Shown here one piece after another: positions 38,738 through 47,792 of a DNA stretch of 64,000 nt (its first letter is position 1; the number at the start of each line of letters is the position of its first letter). The stretch is from positions 2,294,001 through 2,358,000 of the forward strand of contig NZ_CP159834.1 in assembly GCF_047730165.1 (NCBI RefSeq), read 5' to 3'. Position numbers and translations under genes: made by a program. This DNA is from Patiriisocius sp047730165. Lineage in GTDB: Bacteria > Bacteroidota > Bacteroidia > Flavobacteriales > Flavobacteriaceae. The notes beneath the pieces are model-generated. The model made no database searches. It was not told the origin of the DNA and saw only the letters and a program-made list of their open reading frames with translations.

Positions 38738-39766
38738 ATGAACGTTTGTTTTATTATGTATCCTTGGGAAGAAATGGATCCTGAAAACGATACTACGTTA
38801 GTTCTAATTAACGAATTTGCTAAACGTAGTCATGGAGTGGCCATTACAACTCCGGCAAACCTTACTATTCGCGACAGTGAAGCATTTGCTTTTTCTAGAT
38901 GTTTAAAGCGAATGGAGAAGGTGCCGAGCAATCTAAAATCATTTCATAAAAAATCTGAATTTTATGACGAGATGCTACCTTTAGCAGGTTTTGACGTAAT
39001 TATCTTACGTAGCAATCCTCCTTTAGATATGATAATGCTTAACTTTTTAGACAGTGTTAAAGACGATGTGTTTATAATGAATGACCTTGACGGAATCCGT
39101 CGTGCGAATAACAAGTTGTACACAGCCGTTTTTGAAGATCCAACTAATGAGTACATCCCACGTACGCACGTAACAAAGAATAAAGTTTATCTAAAACGGA
39201 CAATTAAAGAAGGTCCAGATAAAATGATCTTAAAGCCTCTTAATGGTTTTGGGGGTTCTGGTGTAATTTTAATAGAAAAACGAGCGATGTTGAGTATCAA
39301 CTCACTGCTAGATTTTTATATTGATAACGCAGATGGTACTTCTAATTATGTCATATTGCAAGATTACATAGAAGGAGCAGATCAAGGGGATGTACGTATT
39401 TTACTACTTAATGGACAACCAATTGGGGCAATGAAACGTGTGCCAGGGGAAGATGATCATAGAAGTAATGTGAGTGCAGGTGGCAGTATTGTGAAGCATG
39501 CGCTCACCCAACAAGAGAAAGAATTGTGCAGACGCATAGGGCCTAAACTAGTAAAAGATGGGTTGTATTTCTGTGGGATTGATGTGATAGGTGGTATGCT
39601 TGTAGAAGTTAATGTGATGTCTCCGGGTGGTGTTACCTATATAAACAAGCTGTGCAAAACTAGAATCCAGGAGAAGATTATAGATTTTGTAGAAGACAAA
39701 GTTCAAGAACGGGTGAATGCATTTGAAAGAAGGACAAAGCTGAGAAAGTACGTGAAAGACGCCTAG
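38738..39766 (+). CDS. Glutathione-synthetase-like ATP-grasp ligase
   Basis: 342 residues. The N-terminal part (about 1-125) resembles the substrate-binding domain of glutathione synthetase (MNVCFIMYPWEEM, NPPLDMIMLNFLD). The ATP-grasp core follows: LKPLNGFGGSGVILI (about 163-177), the Gln-rich LQDYIEGADQGDVRILLLNG (about 206-225), then SNVSAGGS and GIDVIGGMLVEVNVMSPGG (about 278-296), which holds the metal-binding Glu-x-Asn. ATP-grasp enzymes of this type join a carboxylate to an amine through an acyl phosphate. Bacillithiol, not glutathione, is expected here (bshA is in the window), so the substrate is probably something else. First gene of a cassette with two zinc hydrolases. Confidence 0.82.
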   Translation: MNVCFIMYPWEEMDPENDTTLVLINEFAKRSHGVAITTPANLTIRDSEAFAFSRCLKRMEKVPSNLKSFHKKSEFYDEMLPLAGFDVIILRSNPPLDMIMLNFLDSVKDDVFIMNDLDGIRRANNKLYTAVFEDPTNEYIPRTHVTKNKVYLKRTIKEGPDKMILKPLNGFGGSGVILIEKRAMLSINSLLDFYIDNADGTSNYVILQDYIEGADQGDVRILLLNGQPIGAMKRVPGEDDHRSNVSAGGSIVKHALTQQEKELCRRIGPKLVKDGLYFCGIDVIGGMLVEVNVMSPGGVTYINKLCKTRIQEKIIDFVEDKVQERVNAFERRTKLRKYVKDA

Positions 39767-39922
39767 TGTTAGTGGGCAGTAATGAGAGTGTGGTTATAGT
39801 AAAAGGAGCTGCCGTCTTAGCTGTAGCGAAAATGTATCATATTTGACACTTGCGCTATCTATAATTAAACTTTCAAAGGGATTCAAGCATTACTATTTCA
39901 GAATAAAAAAGATATTATAGAA

Positions 39923-40753
39923 ATGGAAAGACTTCCAGTTTCAGAAATTATAAATAAAATACAACGTGAAGAATGTTTTGAGGCAGTAGCTGATGACTAT
40001 TCGTTTACGTTGAAGGTAGCTGAATATATGCCATATGTCTGCAGTGCAGTGCACGATGGCCATCACTTTAGGAAAGAGTTGTGGGATAATTGTTTACACA
40101 CAGAATATGATCGATGGTTTGAGGAAGACCCTTTTACTAAAGAGTTTGTGAAAACTCATCCCATAGTGATTGCGGGATGTGATAGCCGTTTTGAATACGA
40201 TCTTAACAGGGATCCCGAGCATGCTATTTATGAAGATGCTTGGGGTAAAAAACTATGGAAAGAACCATTAACGGAAGCGCAATGCACGACGAGTCTAGAC
40301 AAGCACGCTACATTTTATGTGGTGGTGCATGCATTAATGACAAAGCTTGAAGATAAATATGGGCACATTATCGTTTACGATATGCACAGTTATAACTGGA
40401 AAAGATGGGATAGAGAAGTGCCTGTTATTAATCTTGGCACCTCAAACATAAATAATGAAAAGTATGGTGACTTTGCAGAATTATGGAGGGCAAATCTTTC
40501 TAGTTTAGCGTTGCCTCATATCGTAAATTGCACTTCAAAAATTAACGATACCTTTCAGGGAAATGGTTATTTTTTAAAGTTTATTACCCAAAATTTTAAG
40601 CAAACGCTAGTTCTTGCAACAGAGTTTAAGAAAATATACTGTGATGAGTATCAAAAAATTATTTTTCCTGAAGTCGTACACGCCATAGAAAAACAGTTGC
40701 AAACTAAAATTAAAGAGCATGCGGCTATTTTTAATAGCAAATTTAATACCTGA
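39923..40753 (+). CDS. N-formylglutamate-amidohydrolase-like zinc hydrolase
   Basis: 276 residues. Conserved features: YVCSAVHDGHHFRKEL (about 34-49), IAGCDSRFEYDLNRDPEHAIYED (given in parts: CDSRFEYDLNR and PEHAIYED), HATFYVVVHALM and VYDMHSYNWKRW, where histidines and acidic residues are placed as in this zinc-enzyme family. The family is related in fold to M14 zinc carboxypeptidases. Histidine-utilisation partners (HutH, HutU, HutI) are absent, so a role in histidine breakdown is unlikely. It lies 156 bases after the ATP-grasp gene and 56 bases before the DUF1704 gene; the three probably work together. Natural substrate unknown. Confidence 0.8.
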   Translation: MERLPVSEIINKIQREECFEAVADDYSFTLKVAEYMPYVCSAVHDGHHFRKELWDNCLHTEYDRWFEEDPFTKEFVKTHPIVIAGCDSRFEYDLNRDPEHAIYEDAWGKKLWKEPLTEAQCTTSLDKHATFYVVVHALMTKLEDKYGHIIVYDMHSYNWKRWDREVPVINLGTSNINNEKYGDFAELWRANLSSLALPHIVNCTSKINDTFQGNGYFLKFITQNFKQTLVLATEFKKIYCDEYQKIIFPEVVHAIEKQLQTKIKEHAAIFNSKFNT

Positions 40754-40809
40754 TATTTATTCCAAGCTACCGAAAAGATAGAAGGAAACAGATTTTTTTA
40801 CATTATAGT

Positions 40810-41994
40810 ATGTCGTATTATCCCCAAATGAACCAAATAGAGCCAATGACAAACGATCATCCATTTTTAATGAAAATTGATCAGAACCTCAATAAGATGG
40901 TAGTGAAGATCGAGCTACTTAATTATGTGAACCCAACTAATATAGAGCAGGAAAAACGTAATTTCTTCGCTTCAAAATACAATATTAATCCTTCTTTTAA
41001 ATACAAGAAGATAGATTTTGATGCGCACAGTATACAGCAACAATTATTTTCTCAAGATATAGGCAGTATTAAAGATGATGAATCTCGAGCTTTTTATCGT
41101 GATGTGATTTATGATTATAGTGGCTTGATACAATGCATAGAAACAATAGGGCAGGGTCGTAAATTTTATTACAATGCTTTAAAATCTTTTGGAACACCCA
41201 CAGAAAAAGATGTCGAGAACGCTAAGTTTATTCTTCATTTTGATGACGAGGTTTTTGATGATAATGAGATGATCCCTATATACAGTGTTGAAGAAGCAGC
41301 TGTGTATTTTGAAGAATTTGTAAAGCAGTATAATTTCAAATTGGACATTAAATTATCTACAAAGATTGCCGCGGCGGCAATGGTGCAGAATAATACGCAA
41401 ACACTTATCTTAAAAAAGAATCATCGGTATAGTGCTAACCAACTCAAGGTACTTGCTACGCACGAGATAGGAGTACACCTGGTTACTACGTATAATGGAT
41501 TAGATCAGCCATTAAAAATTTTCCATAATGGGTTTCCTAAAAATGTCGAGACTCAAGAAGGACTTGCTGTTTTTAGCGAATATATGAGCGGTTGCCTAAC
41601 GATGCATCGGTTAAAAGAACTTTCATATAGAGTGATTGCCGCAGATAGCTTGCGTCGTGGTTTTAATTTTTGCGACACCTTTGATGTGTTACATAATCAA
41701 TACAAACTAAATAGAGAAGAAGCTTATAATATTACCCTTCGTGCCCATCGTGGTGGTGGTTTCACCAAAGACTTTACATATCTTACAGGGCTTAAAAAAG
41801 TGTATGATGCCTATTATTATAAGGAAAACCTAAGCCCACTATTGGCGGGTAAGGTTTCTTTAGAATATGCTCCTATGGTTACAAAATGGATTAATCAAGG
41901 GATTGCAAAAGAGAATCGTTATGAAAACTTTGCTTTTAATCAAGTTAAGAATAAAAACCCTAAGCTTGACTTTATCTTGAAGAATTTGAAATAA
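40810..41994 (+). CDS. QEGLA-motif DUF1704 zinc peptidase-like protein (MATCAP-related)
   Basis: 394 residues. Zinc motif HExxxH is HEIGVH at residues 218-223; the glutamate-containing QEGLA motif is at 249-253 and is the likely third ligand; then SEYMSGCLTMHRLKEL and a helical C-terminus with NITLRAHRGGGFTKDFTY. Family labels include 'flavohemoglobin expression-modulating QEGLA motif protein' and DUF1704/KIAA0895. Eukaryotic relatives (MATCAP) remove the C-terminal tyrosine of alpha-tubulin. The bacterial substrate is unknown. All metal-binding residues appear intact, so an active peptidase is likely. Third gene of the ATP-grasp cassette. Confidence 0.83.
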   Translation: MSYYPQMNQIEPMTNDHPFLMKIDQNLNKMVVKIELLNYVNPTNIEQEKRNFFASKYNINPSFKYKKIDFDAHSIQQQLFSQDIGSIKDDESRAFYRDVIYDYSGLIQCIETIGQGRKFYYNALKSFGTPTEKDVENAKFILHFDDEVFDDNEMIPIYSVEEAAVYFEEFVKQYNFKLDIKLSTKIAAAAMVQNNTQTLILKKNHRYSANQLKVLATHEIGVHLVTTYNGLDQPLKIFHNGFPKNVETQEGLAVFSEYMSGCLTMHRLKELSYRVIAADSLRRGFNFCDTFDVLHNQYKLNREEAYNITLRAHRGGGFTKDFTYLTGLKKVYDAYYYKENLSPLLAGKVSLEYAPMVTKWINQGIAKENRYENFAFNQVKNKNPKLDFILKNLK

Positions 41995-42102
41995 GTAAAT
42001 GATATTTCACCAAAAAACAGCGATTAATCACTCCTGAAAACTCACTGTTTTATAGTGAGCGAAGTGATGAAAAATGATTGCGAAAGCTGCTTTCGTGTGA
42101 GG

Positions 42103-42510
42103 CTATAAAAATTTATTATTCAACTCAGGGTTAGGGATCATGCAGCTATCTTGCTTTCCATACCATTTATATCTGTTTTTTGCTATGTAGTCATATACCC
42201 CATTTCTAATAAAGGCAGGCACAATCATAAATCCGTACATCAGAGGCCAGGCTCCAGAAAGTTTTCGCGACACGCGTAAAGCGGCAGAAGATTTTACATA
42301 GACCGTATCATTTTCTATAAGAATAATAGAATCTGTATCTTTAGTATCAATGTGATGATGTTTCAGAAGTGAAATACCAGGTTCTTCTTGCAATGCTGTA
42401 AAACGAAATTCATCTTTTTTATCTCGCTTAATAACAAAGTTTATGGAGCTATTGCAAAGATTACAAACGCCGTCAAAGAGTATAATGCTCTGTTTTTTTT
42501 CTACACCCAT
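42103..42510 (-). CDS. DCC family thiol-disulfide oxidoreductase-like protein (DUF393)
   Basis: 135 residues with the family signature near the N-terminus, ILFDGVCNLCNSSINFVI, where Asp-Gly-x-Cys-x-x-Cys gives the DCC name. The remainder contains RFTALQEEPG and a C-terminal YDYIAKNRYKWYG. Proposed to have a thioredoxin-like fold and redox role; no substrate is established. Its ATG overlaps the mutS2 stop by one base (TAATG), so the two are translationally linked. The 108 bases between it and the DUF1704 gene hold small hairpins (CGAAAG-CTG-CTTTCG) and no gene. Confidence 0.85.
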   Translation of the reverse strand: MGVEKKQSIILFDGVCNLCNSSINFVIKRDKKDEFRFTALQEEPGISLLKHHHIDTKDTDSIILIENDTVYVKSSAALRVSRKLSGAWPLMYGFMIVPAFIRNGVYDYIAKNRYKWYGKQDSCMIPNPELNNKFL

Positions 42511-44681
42511 TAAGTAACTTTTTCTAGTTCGTCCACATGCACCTGAGTCGTAAACACCCCATAATTAACAAAGGCTTTTTTCTTTTCTATCGCATCAATC
42601 GTACCGATCGCCCGGCCATCTCTCATTCTCACGCGATCCCCTACCTTTATGGCAACCTTGAATGTTGGAGGTAGTTTTGCAGCCTTTATCTTTTCTTGTT
42701 TTTTCTCCTTTCGAATAACTGCTACTTTTTGTTCTACTTCTTGTTTGATTTTGTGCTTTTCTTGTAGCACAACTTTTTTCTGCTTGGGTGCAATTTTTTT
42801 ACGTTTACTATTCTCTGTCATCACGAGTTTATATAACTCATCCATCAAGATTTTTTTCTTCTTATTGTTATGAAATTTTTCTGCAATCCCATCAAACTTC
42901 CTACCTAGACTAATTGTTTTTTGATTAGTATCATACAGCTCTTGATAGTTTTCAAGTTTGGTCTGTACCTTCGCATTTATCTGCTCTAGTTGCTTGCCCT
43001 CTTCCAGTGCTTTCTTTGCAGAGGTCTCCAGTGTTTCTGTTGTCTTTCTGAGCTTAGACCTTTCTTTTTGTAAGTTTGCAATTGTTTTGTCAAAGCGTAT
43101 TTTCCCACGCTCCACCTTCTTTTTAGACTTATTGATTAAGCTAAAAGGAATTCCGTTTTTTTGTGCCACTTCAAATGTGAATGAGCTTCCTGCTTCCCCT
43201 AGGTGCAATTTGTATAAGGGCTCTAATGATGCGCTATCAAAAAGCATATTCGCATTAATGGCGTCTGGTAATTCATTAGCTAGAAGTTTTAAATTGGCAT
43301 AGTGTGTTGTGATAATACCGAAAGCTTCTCGCTCATAAAACACTTCTAAGAATGTTTCGGCAAGGGCACCTCCTAATTCTGGATCACTTCCTGTACCAAA
43401 TTCATCTATAAGAAATAGGGTGTTGTCGTTGCATTTCCGAAGAAATTGATTCATTTTTTTTAAACGATAACTATATGTACTTAAATGGTTTTCTATCGAT
43501 TGATTGTCACCAATATCAGTAAGTATCCTGTCAAAGAAACAAAATTCGCTGCCTGCATCCGCAGGAATGAGTAAGCCGCTTTGGAGCATCACTTGCAAGA
43601 GTCCTACTGTTTTTAAGGTAATACTTTTACCTCCAGCATTAGGGCCAGAAATCACGATTATACGCTTTTTCGGGTGCAAGGAAATGGATTGCGGGAAGGT
43701 TTTTTCTTTACGCTTTTTATTGGCAGCAAGCAATATAGGGTGGTAAGCATTTATAAGGGAAAGTTCTTTTCCTTTAGAAAGCATAGGGAGTGAACCGTTA
43801 ATCTCAACGGCATATCGTGCACGCGCATACATAGAATCTATAGAAACTAAGTAGTCTTGATAACTAGCCAGCAGCGAGGCATAAGGTCTTATATGTTCTG
43901 TAAGTTGCTTGAGTATCTTTTTTACTTCTTCGCGTTCTTCAAAAATGAGGTTGCTCAATTCTGTTGTAAACTCAAAAGTTTCTTGAGGCTCCATATAGGT
44001 AATCCTACCTGTTTTACTCTGACCAAGAACGGTACCTTTTACCTTGCGACGGTACATTGCTTTTACCGCAAGCACGCGCCTGTTATCTACAATGGTCTCT
44101 CGTATCTCATCTAAGTAGTCTGCGCCAGAATAACGACTGAGTGCTTTGTTGAAAGAAGAATTTACCTGACTTTTAACAGAGATGAGCCTTCTACGTATTA
44201 TTGCTAATGACGGTGAGGCATCATCCTTGACTTCTCCATACTTATCAAAAATCTTGTGAATTTCTTGAGAGATCGTCTGGATGAAAGTGACATCGCTAGA
44301 AAACTGCTGAAGTTCAATATAGAACTCTTCAAATTTTTTAAAGAATATGAGCAGGCCTTTGGTTGTTTCTGTTACAGAAATGATTCTCCTAAAACTAGAA
44401 GCCTCTAAGACACTGTTCTCAATAGCTAATAATTGTAATTCTCTGTGTATAGCCTCAAACCCGTGATTAGGAATAGGAGAGTCACTCCCGAACGAAGCCA
44501 TAAACTCTTTTACTCGTTTTAAAGCAGGAGCAATAGCATCTGTTTCTGGAAATGGAACAATGGCTCGTACTGCAATTCCACCAAGCTCAGTGATGCAATG
44601 TTGTGCTGCCTGGTCCAAGACCATTGGAAACTCTAAATCTTGTAATGTTTTTTGATCAATCCGTATCATAAAGGACTCCAA
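42510..44681 (-). CDS. mutS2: MutS2-family DNA-binding ATPase without a Smr domain
   Basis: 723 residues. The N-terminal half has the MutS lever/core region with a coiled segment; Walker A is VISGPNAGGKSITLK (about 338-352), followed by LTDIGDNQSIENHLSTYS and LIDEFGTGSDPELGGALAE, the ABC-type ATPase signature of MutS2. A long coiled coil (about 520-660) follows, then a small beta domain (KVGDRVRMRDGRAIGTI). The usual C-terminal Smr nuclease domain is absent. MutS2 acts on branched DNA or on collided ribosomes in other bacteria. Start is the ATG at 44681; an ATG at residue 5 is an alternative. It is followed by the DCC gene with a one-base overlap. Confidence 0.92.
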   Translation of the reverse strand: MESFMIRIDQKTLQDLEFPMVLDQAAQHCITELGGIAVRAIVPFPETDAIAPALKRVKEFMASFGSDSPIPNHGFEAIHRELQLLAIENSVLEASSFRRIISVTETTKGLLIFFKKFEEFYIELQQFSSDVTFIQTISQEIHKIFDKYGEVKDDASPSLAIIRRRLISVKSQVNSSFNKALSRYSGADYLDEIRETIVDNRRVLAVKAMYRRKVKGTVLGQSKTGRITYMEPQETFEFTTELSNLIFEEREEVKKILKQLTEHIRPYASLLASYQDYLVSIDSMYARARYAVEINGSLPMLSKGKELSLINAYHPILLAANKKRKEKTFPQSISLHPKKRIIVISGPNAGGKSITLKTVGLLQVMLQSGLLIPADAGSEFCFFDRILTDIGDNQSIENHLSTYSYRLKKMNQFLRKCNDNTLFLIDEFGTGSDPELGGALAETFLEVFYEREAFGIITTHYANLKLLANELPDAINANMLFDSASLEPLYKLHLGEAGSSFTFEVAQKNGIPFSLINKSKKKVERGKIRFDKTIANLQKERSKLRKTTETLETSAKKALEEGKQLEQINAKVQTKLENYQELYDTNQKTISLGRKFDGIAEKFHNNKKKKILMDELYKLVMTENSKRKKIAPKQKKVVLQEKHKIKQEVEQKVAVIRKEKKQEKIKAAKLPPTFKVAIKVGDRVRMRDGRAIGTIDAIEKKKAFVNYGVFTTQVHVDELEKVT

Positions 44682-44781
44682 ATGTGAAGTATATTATATT
44701 TTATATAGTGTCTTTTAAATGGATAGGCACTTTGAAAGAGGACTATAACTTTTTCATTAATTTTACACAAAAATACGGAAT

Positions 44782-45447
44782 ATGAATGTAAAAATAGAGA
44801 CAAGCTGGAAGGAACAATTGAGCAAAGAATTTAACAAGAAGTATTTTAAAGAATTGAGCCTATTTGTCGCAAATACATACCAGAAAAATTGCTGTTACCC
44901 ACCTTATTCTGAAATATTCAAGGCGTTTTACGCAACACCGTTTAATGAAGTAAGAGTGGTGATCATAGGCCAAGACCCCTATCATGGAGCAGGACAAGCA
45001 AATGGTTTATGCTTTTCGGTAGCAGATGGGATAGTGCATCCACCTTCCTTAAGAAACATTTTTAAAGAGATACATGCTGACTTAGATGTCGAGGTTCCAG
45101 CTTCGGGAAATCTCGAACGTTGGGCGTCACAAGGGGTGCTTTTATTAAATGCAACTTTAACCGTAGAAGCACATAAAGCAGGGAGTCATCAAAAGAAGGG
45201 GTGGGAACAATTTACGGATACTGTAATTCAGCAGATTTCCGAAGAGAGAGAGGGTGTTGTGTTTTTACTATGGGGGGGCTTTGCAAAGAAGAAAGGATCA
45301 AAAGTAGATATAACAAAACATTTGGTTTTAACAAGTGGTCATCCTTCGCCATTAAGCGCTAATAGGGGTTATTGGTTTGGAAATGAGCATTTCAGAAAAA
45401 CAAATGAGTACTTTGTAGAAAAAGGAAAAGCTCCCATAAAATGGTGA
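44782..45447 (+). CDS. ung: Uracil-DNA glycosylase (family 1)
   Basis: 221 residues. It removes uracil from DNA as the first step of base excision repair. The catalytic motif GQDPYHG has Asp65; the downstream LLWGGFAKKKG and HPSPLSA motifs are intact, including the conserved His. Length is normal. It is divergent from mutS2 across 100 bases. No neighbour shares its direction closely downstream. Confidence 0.97.
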   Translation: MNVKIETSWKEQLSKEFNKKYFKELSLFVANTYQKNCCYPPYSEIFKAFYATPFNEVRVVIIGQDPYHGAGQANGLCFSVADGIVHPPSLRNIFKEIHADLDVEVPASGNLERWASQGVLLLNATLTVEAHKAGSHQKKGWEQFTDTVIQQISEEREGVVFLLWGGFAKKKGSKVDITKHLVLTSGHPSPLSANRGYWFGNEHFRKTNEYFVEKGKAPIKW

Positions 45448-45505
45448 GCTAGTTATAATGGATTGACTAGATAAAGAGTTAGTATATTCTAATAAGGTAA
45501 AGTGC

Positions 45506-45607
45506 TTACTCGTCGCTCTCCGTGATCTCCGGATCATTACAGCTAAATTGTAACATAATGATATTAGTAACTAACAGGCTGCCGAGAACAATAAAAAATA
45601 TGGTCAT
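45506..45607 (-). CDS. Small single-pass membrane protein, 33 residues
   Basis: ATG 45607 to TAA 45506. One hydrophobic helix (TIFFIVLGSLLVTNIIM) followed by LQFSCN and an acidic tail (DPEITESDE). The composition is that of a real membrane miniprotein: hydrophobic N-terminus, one Cys, acidic end. It lies between the converging ends of ung and the binding-fold gene. No function known; too short for standard gene callers. Confidence 0.5.
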   Translation of the reverse strand: MTIFFIVLGSLLVTNIIMLQFSCNDPEITESDE

Positions 45608-45672
45608 AATGAGTGAAATTACATCAGTAAGATACCTTAATCATTGAAGGGTTGCGTGAGCAGTAATAAATT

Positions 45673-46521
45673 TTAATAAAGAATTTGATTTACGGGTACC
45701 GTTGCAGATATTAACTCAAGTTGGAATAGTTTATTTTGTATTTGTTCTAATTGCTTAATTGTTAGTTGTTCTTGGCTCCATTCAGTTAATGAAAGCCACT
45801 GCCTTACATCTTCAATTTTAATCCCATATCTGTTTGAGATCATCGTATCGATACTCGGAATATCTTTAAATTCTAAAGTAGTATTATTAATAATCTTAAG
45901 AATCGATTTTATGCAATCCGGTTCATTTTCTAAGACCTCGGTACGCACGGCAATGACGAAACAAGGCCAGGGAGTAGGGCATTCCCCTATAATGTTTAAT
46001 GGACCGTTATCTACGTGAGGTTTAGTCATAAACTTCTCCCACATAAAATAATCGCCGCGACCTTCTGGCAAAGCTTCAAGGGCACCATCTAAGCTTTTAA
46101 TTACTTCAAAATCGAGATCTTTATCTGTATCCCATCCTTGTTTTTCAGCATTTACATAGGCCATCAAATGAGAGCCAGAACCATATCTACTTATGGCGGC
46201 CTTCGTTCCTTTAAGCTCCTCAATGGAGCGATAGTCGCTATTCTCTGCTACGTGAATACCCCAGATTAATGGAGTTTTCACAAAGACTTGGACAATTTTA
46301 CATTCATTACCATTTATGATATCTCTAACAATACCTTCGGTAAGAATAACCGCCATATCAATTTCTTTATCGCGCAATGCCTTACACATTTGACCCGTGC
46401 CACCAGCATAATCTGTCCATCGTAAGTTGATAGCCTCTTCGTGATATTCCTTATCGCGTAGGGTTAAATACCAAGGGAGATTAAAATGTTCTGGCACACC
46501 GCCAATTTTAAATTTCTTCAT
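45673..46521 (-). CDS. Substrate-binding-fold protein without signal peptide (Ca3427/THI5-like)
   Basis: 282 residues from ATG 46521; the ATG three codons upstream is possible. The sequence resembles type 2 periplasmic-binding folds of the NMT1/SsuA sort: FKIGGVPEHFNLPWYLTL at the start, RWTDYAGGTGQMCKAL, DMAVILTEGIVRDIINGN, and GECPTPWPCFVIAVRTEVL. There is no signal peptide or lipobox and no transporter genes nearby, so it may act in the cytoplasm, as thought for Ca3427-like proteins. The ligand is unknown; family relatives bind pyrimidine or sulfonate-like molecules. Confidence 0.72.
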   Translation of the reverse strand: MKKFKIGGVPEHFNLPWYLTLRDKEYHEEAINLRWTDYAGGTGQMCKALRDKEIDMAVILTEGIVRDIINGNECKIVQVFVKTPLIWGIHVAENSDYRSIEELKGTKAAISRYGSGSHLMAYVNAEKQGWDTDKDLDFEVIKSLDGALEALPEGRGDYFMWEKFMTKPHVDNGPLNIIGECPTPWPCFVIAVRTEVLENEPDCIKSILKIINNTTLEFKDIPSIDTMISNRYGIKIEDVRQWLSLTEWSQEQLTIKQLEQIQNKLFQLELISATVPVNQILY

Positions 46522-46729
46522 AATTATCACCCATATGATAGGGTTTTTAATGTTTTATAGGCCTCTAAAAAGTTAGAATTTTTGCTCACTTTAAAAGAAA
46601 TATTACTAAAACAGTCCCTGTCTAACTGATTGATAATATAATTCGAGAATAATAAGTTCTTGTTGTTTATTGTTGCAAGATTTTACTCATAAATTCCACT
46701 TTTCATTAGTGCCTCTAAGTAGCTAAACG

Positions 46730-47614
46730 CTAAAGCTTCAATAATTGTTCTAATGTTTTTTCAATAAGCAAATTTACTGTCTTTTTTGGGGAATCGCTAA
46801 AAGTTCCATCTGCTCTGTTAGCTAAAATGGCATTTAAGCTAATTGCGCTATGACCTAATAATTTTGCCATCCCGTAAATTCCAGAAGTTTCCATCTCTAG
46901 ATTCGTGATTTTTTGCTGCTGAAATTTAAACGATTGGAGCTTGTCATTCAATCCATCATCTTGTAATCCTAAACGCAGTATACGCCCTTGAGGGCCATAA
47001 AAACCAACATTAGTTGCCGTCACGCCCGTCACAAAATCTTTTGTATTGAAATGAGCAATCAATGCTTTGTCGCCAGTTACCATATATGGATCAGATTTCT
47101 GAGGACACCAATTAGTATGTTTTTTTAATGCTTCGGAAAAGGGAAGATCCAGAAAATGGGTATTTGCATAAAAATGCAGCAGGCTATCAAAGCCCACCGC
47201 TGCTTCAGAAATTAAAAAGCTGTCTACCGAAATCTCAGGTTGTATTGCACCACTAGTACCGATACGAATAAAGGTAAGTGGCATATGCTCCATTTTAATA
47301 GTTCGATTCTCAAAGTCGATATTAGCCAAAGCATCAAGTTCATTAAAAACGATATCAATATTGTCAGTTCCGATTCCCGTAGAGATGACAGTCAATCGTT
47401 TTCCTTTGTAAGTACCAGTAATTGTTTTAAACTCCCGTTTATGCGCTTCTACTTCAATCTTGTCAAAGTGCTTTGCTACATCCGTTACGCGATCTGGATC
47501 GCCAACTGTGATGATGGTATCTGCAATCTGTCCTGGCTTTAAAGCTAAGTGATAGATAGAACCGTCATCGTTAAGGATGAGTTCGCTGGGGGCTAGTTTT
47601 TCTAGTTTGATCAA
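46730..47614 (-). CDS. Nucleoside phosphorylase (uridine/purine phosphorylase family)
   Basis: 294 residues, PNP_UDP_1 family. Phosphorolyses a nucleoside to base and ribose-1-phosphate. Visible features: IADTIITVGDPDRV (about 29-42), VISTGIGTDNIDIVFNEL (about 75-92), RIGTSGAIQPEI (about 116-127), and the C-terminal LEMETSGIYGMAKLLGH (about 238-254), which includes the Met-Glu pair that contacts the ribose. Cytoplasmic. The length is slightly above the average of bacterial uridine phosphorylases. The base preference is not certain. Confidence 0.88.
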   Translation of the reverse strand: MIKLEKLAPSELILNDDGSIYHLALKPGQIADTIITVGDPDRVTDVAKHFDKIEVEAHKREFKTITGTYKGKRLTVISTGIGTDNIDIVFNELDALANIDFENRTIKMEHMPLTFIRIGTSGAIQPEISVDSFLISEAAVGFDSLLHFYANTHFLDLPFSEALKKHTNWCPQKSDPYMVTGDKALIAHFNTKDFVTGVTATNVGFYGPQGRILRLGLQDDGLNDKLQSFKFQQQKITNLEMETSGIYGMAKLLGHSAISLNAILANRADGTFSDSPKKTVNLLIEKTLEQLLKL

Positions 47615-47792
47615 CAGGGAATGAGATTTAAAGGGTTTATAGTTTTTGGTTTGGGACCAATTTATTAATCTTGTAACTGTGATTCCTAAACTGTTAAGGA
47701 GTTATTTGAAAATAAGTATTGCTTTGGGACAAAAAGAGCCAGTCGTAAATTTAATATATATATGGATATATAAAATTGTAAATCAAAAATTC

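Noticed and set aside
39923..40753. Histidine-degradation role for the N-formylglutamate amidohydrolase-like gene
   Set aside because: No HutH, HutU or HutI nearby; context links it to the ATP-grasp and QEGLA genes.
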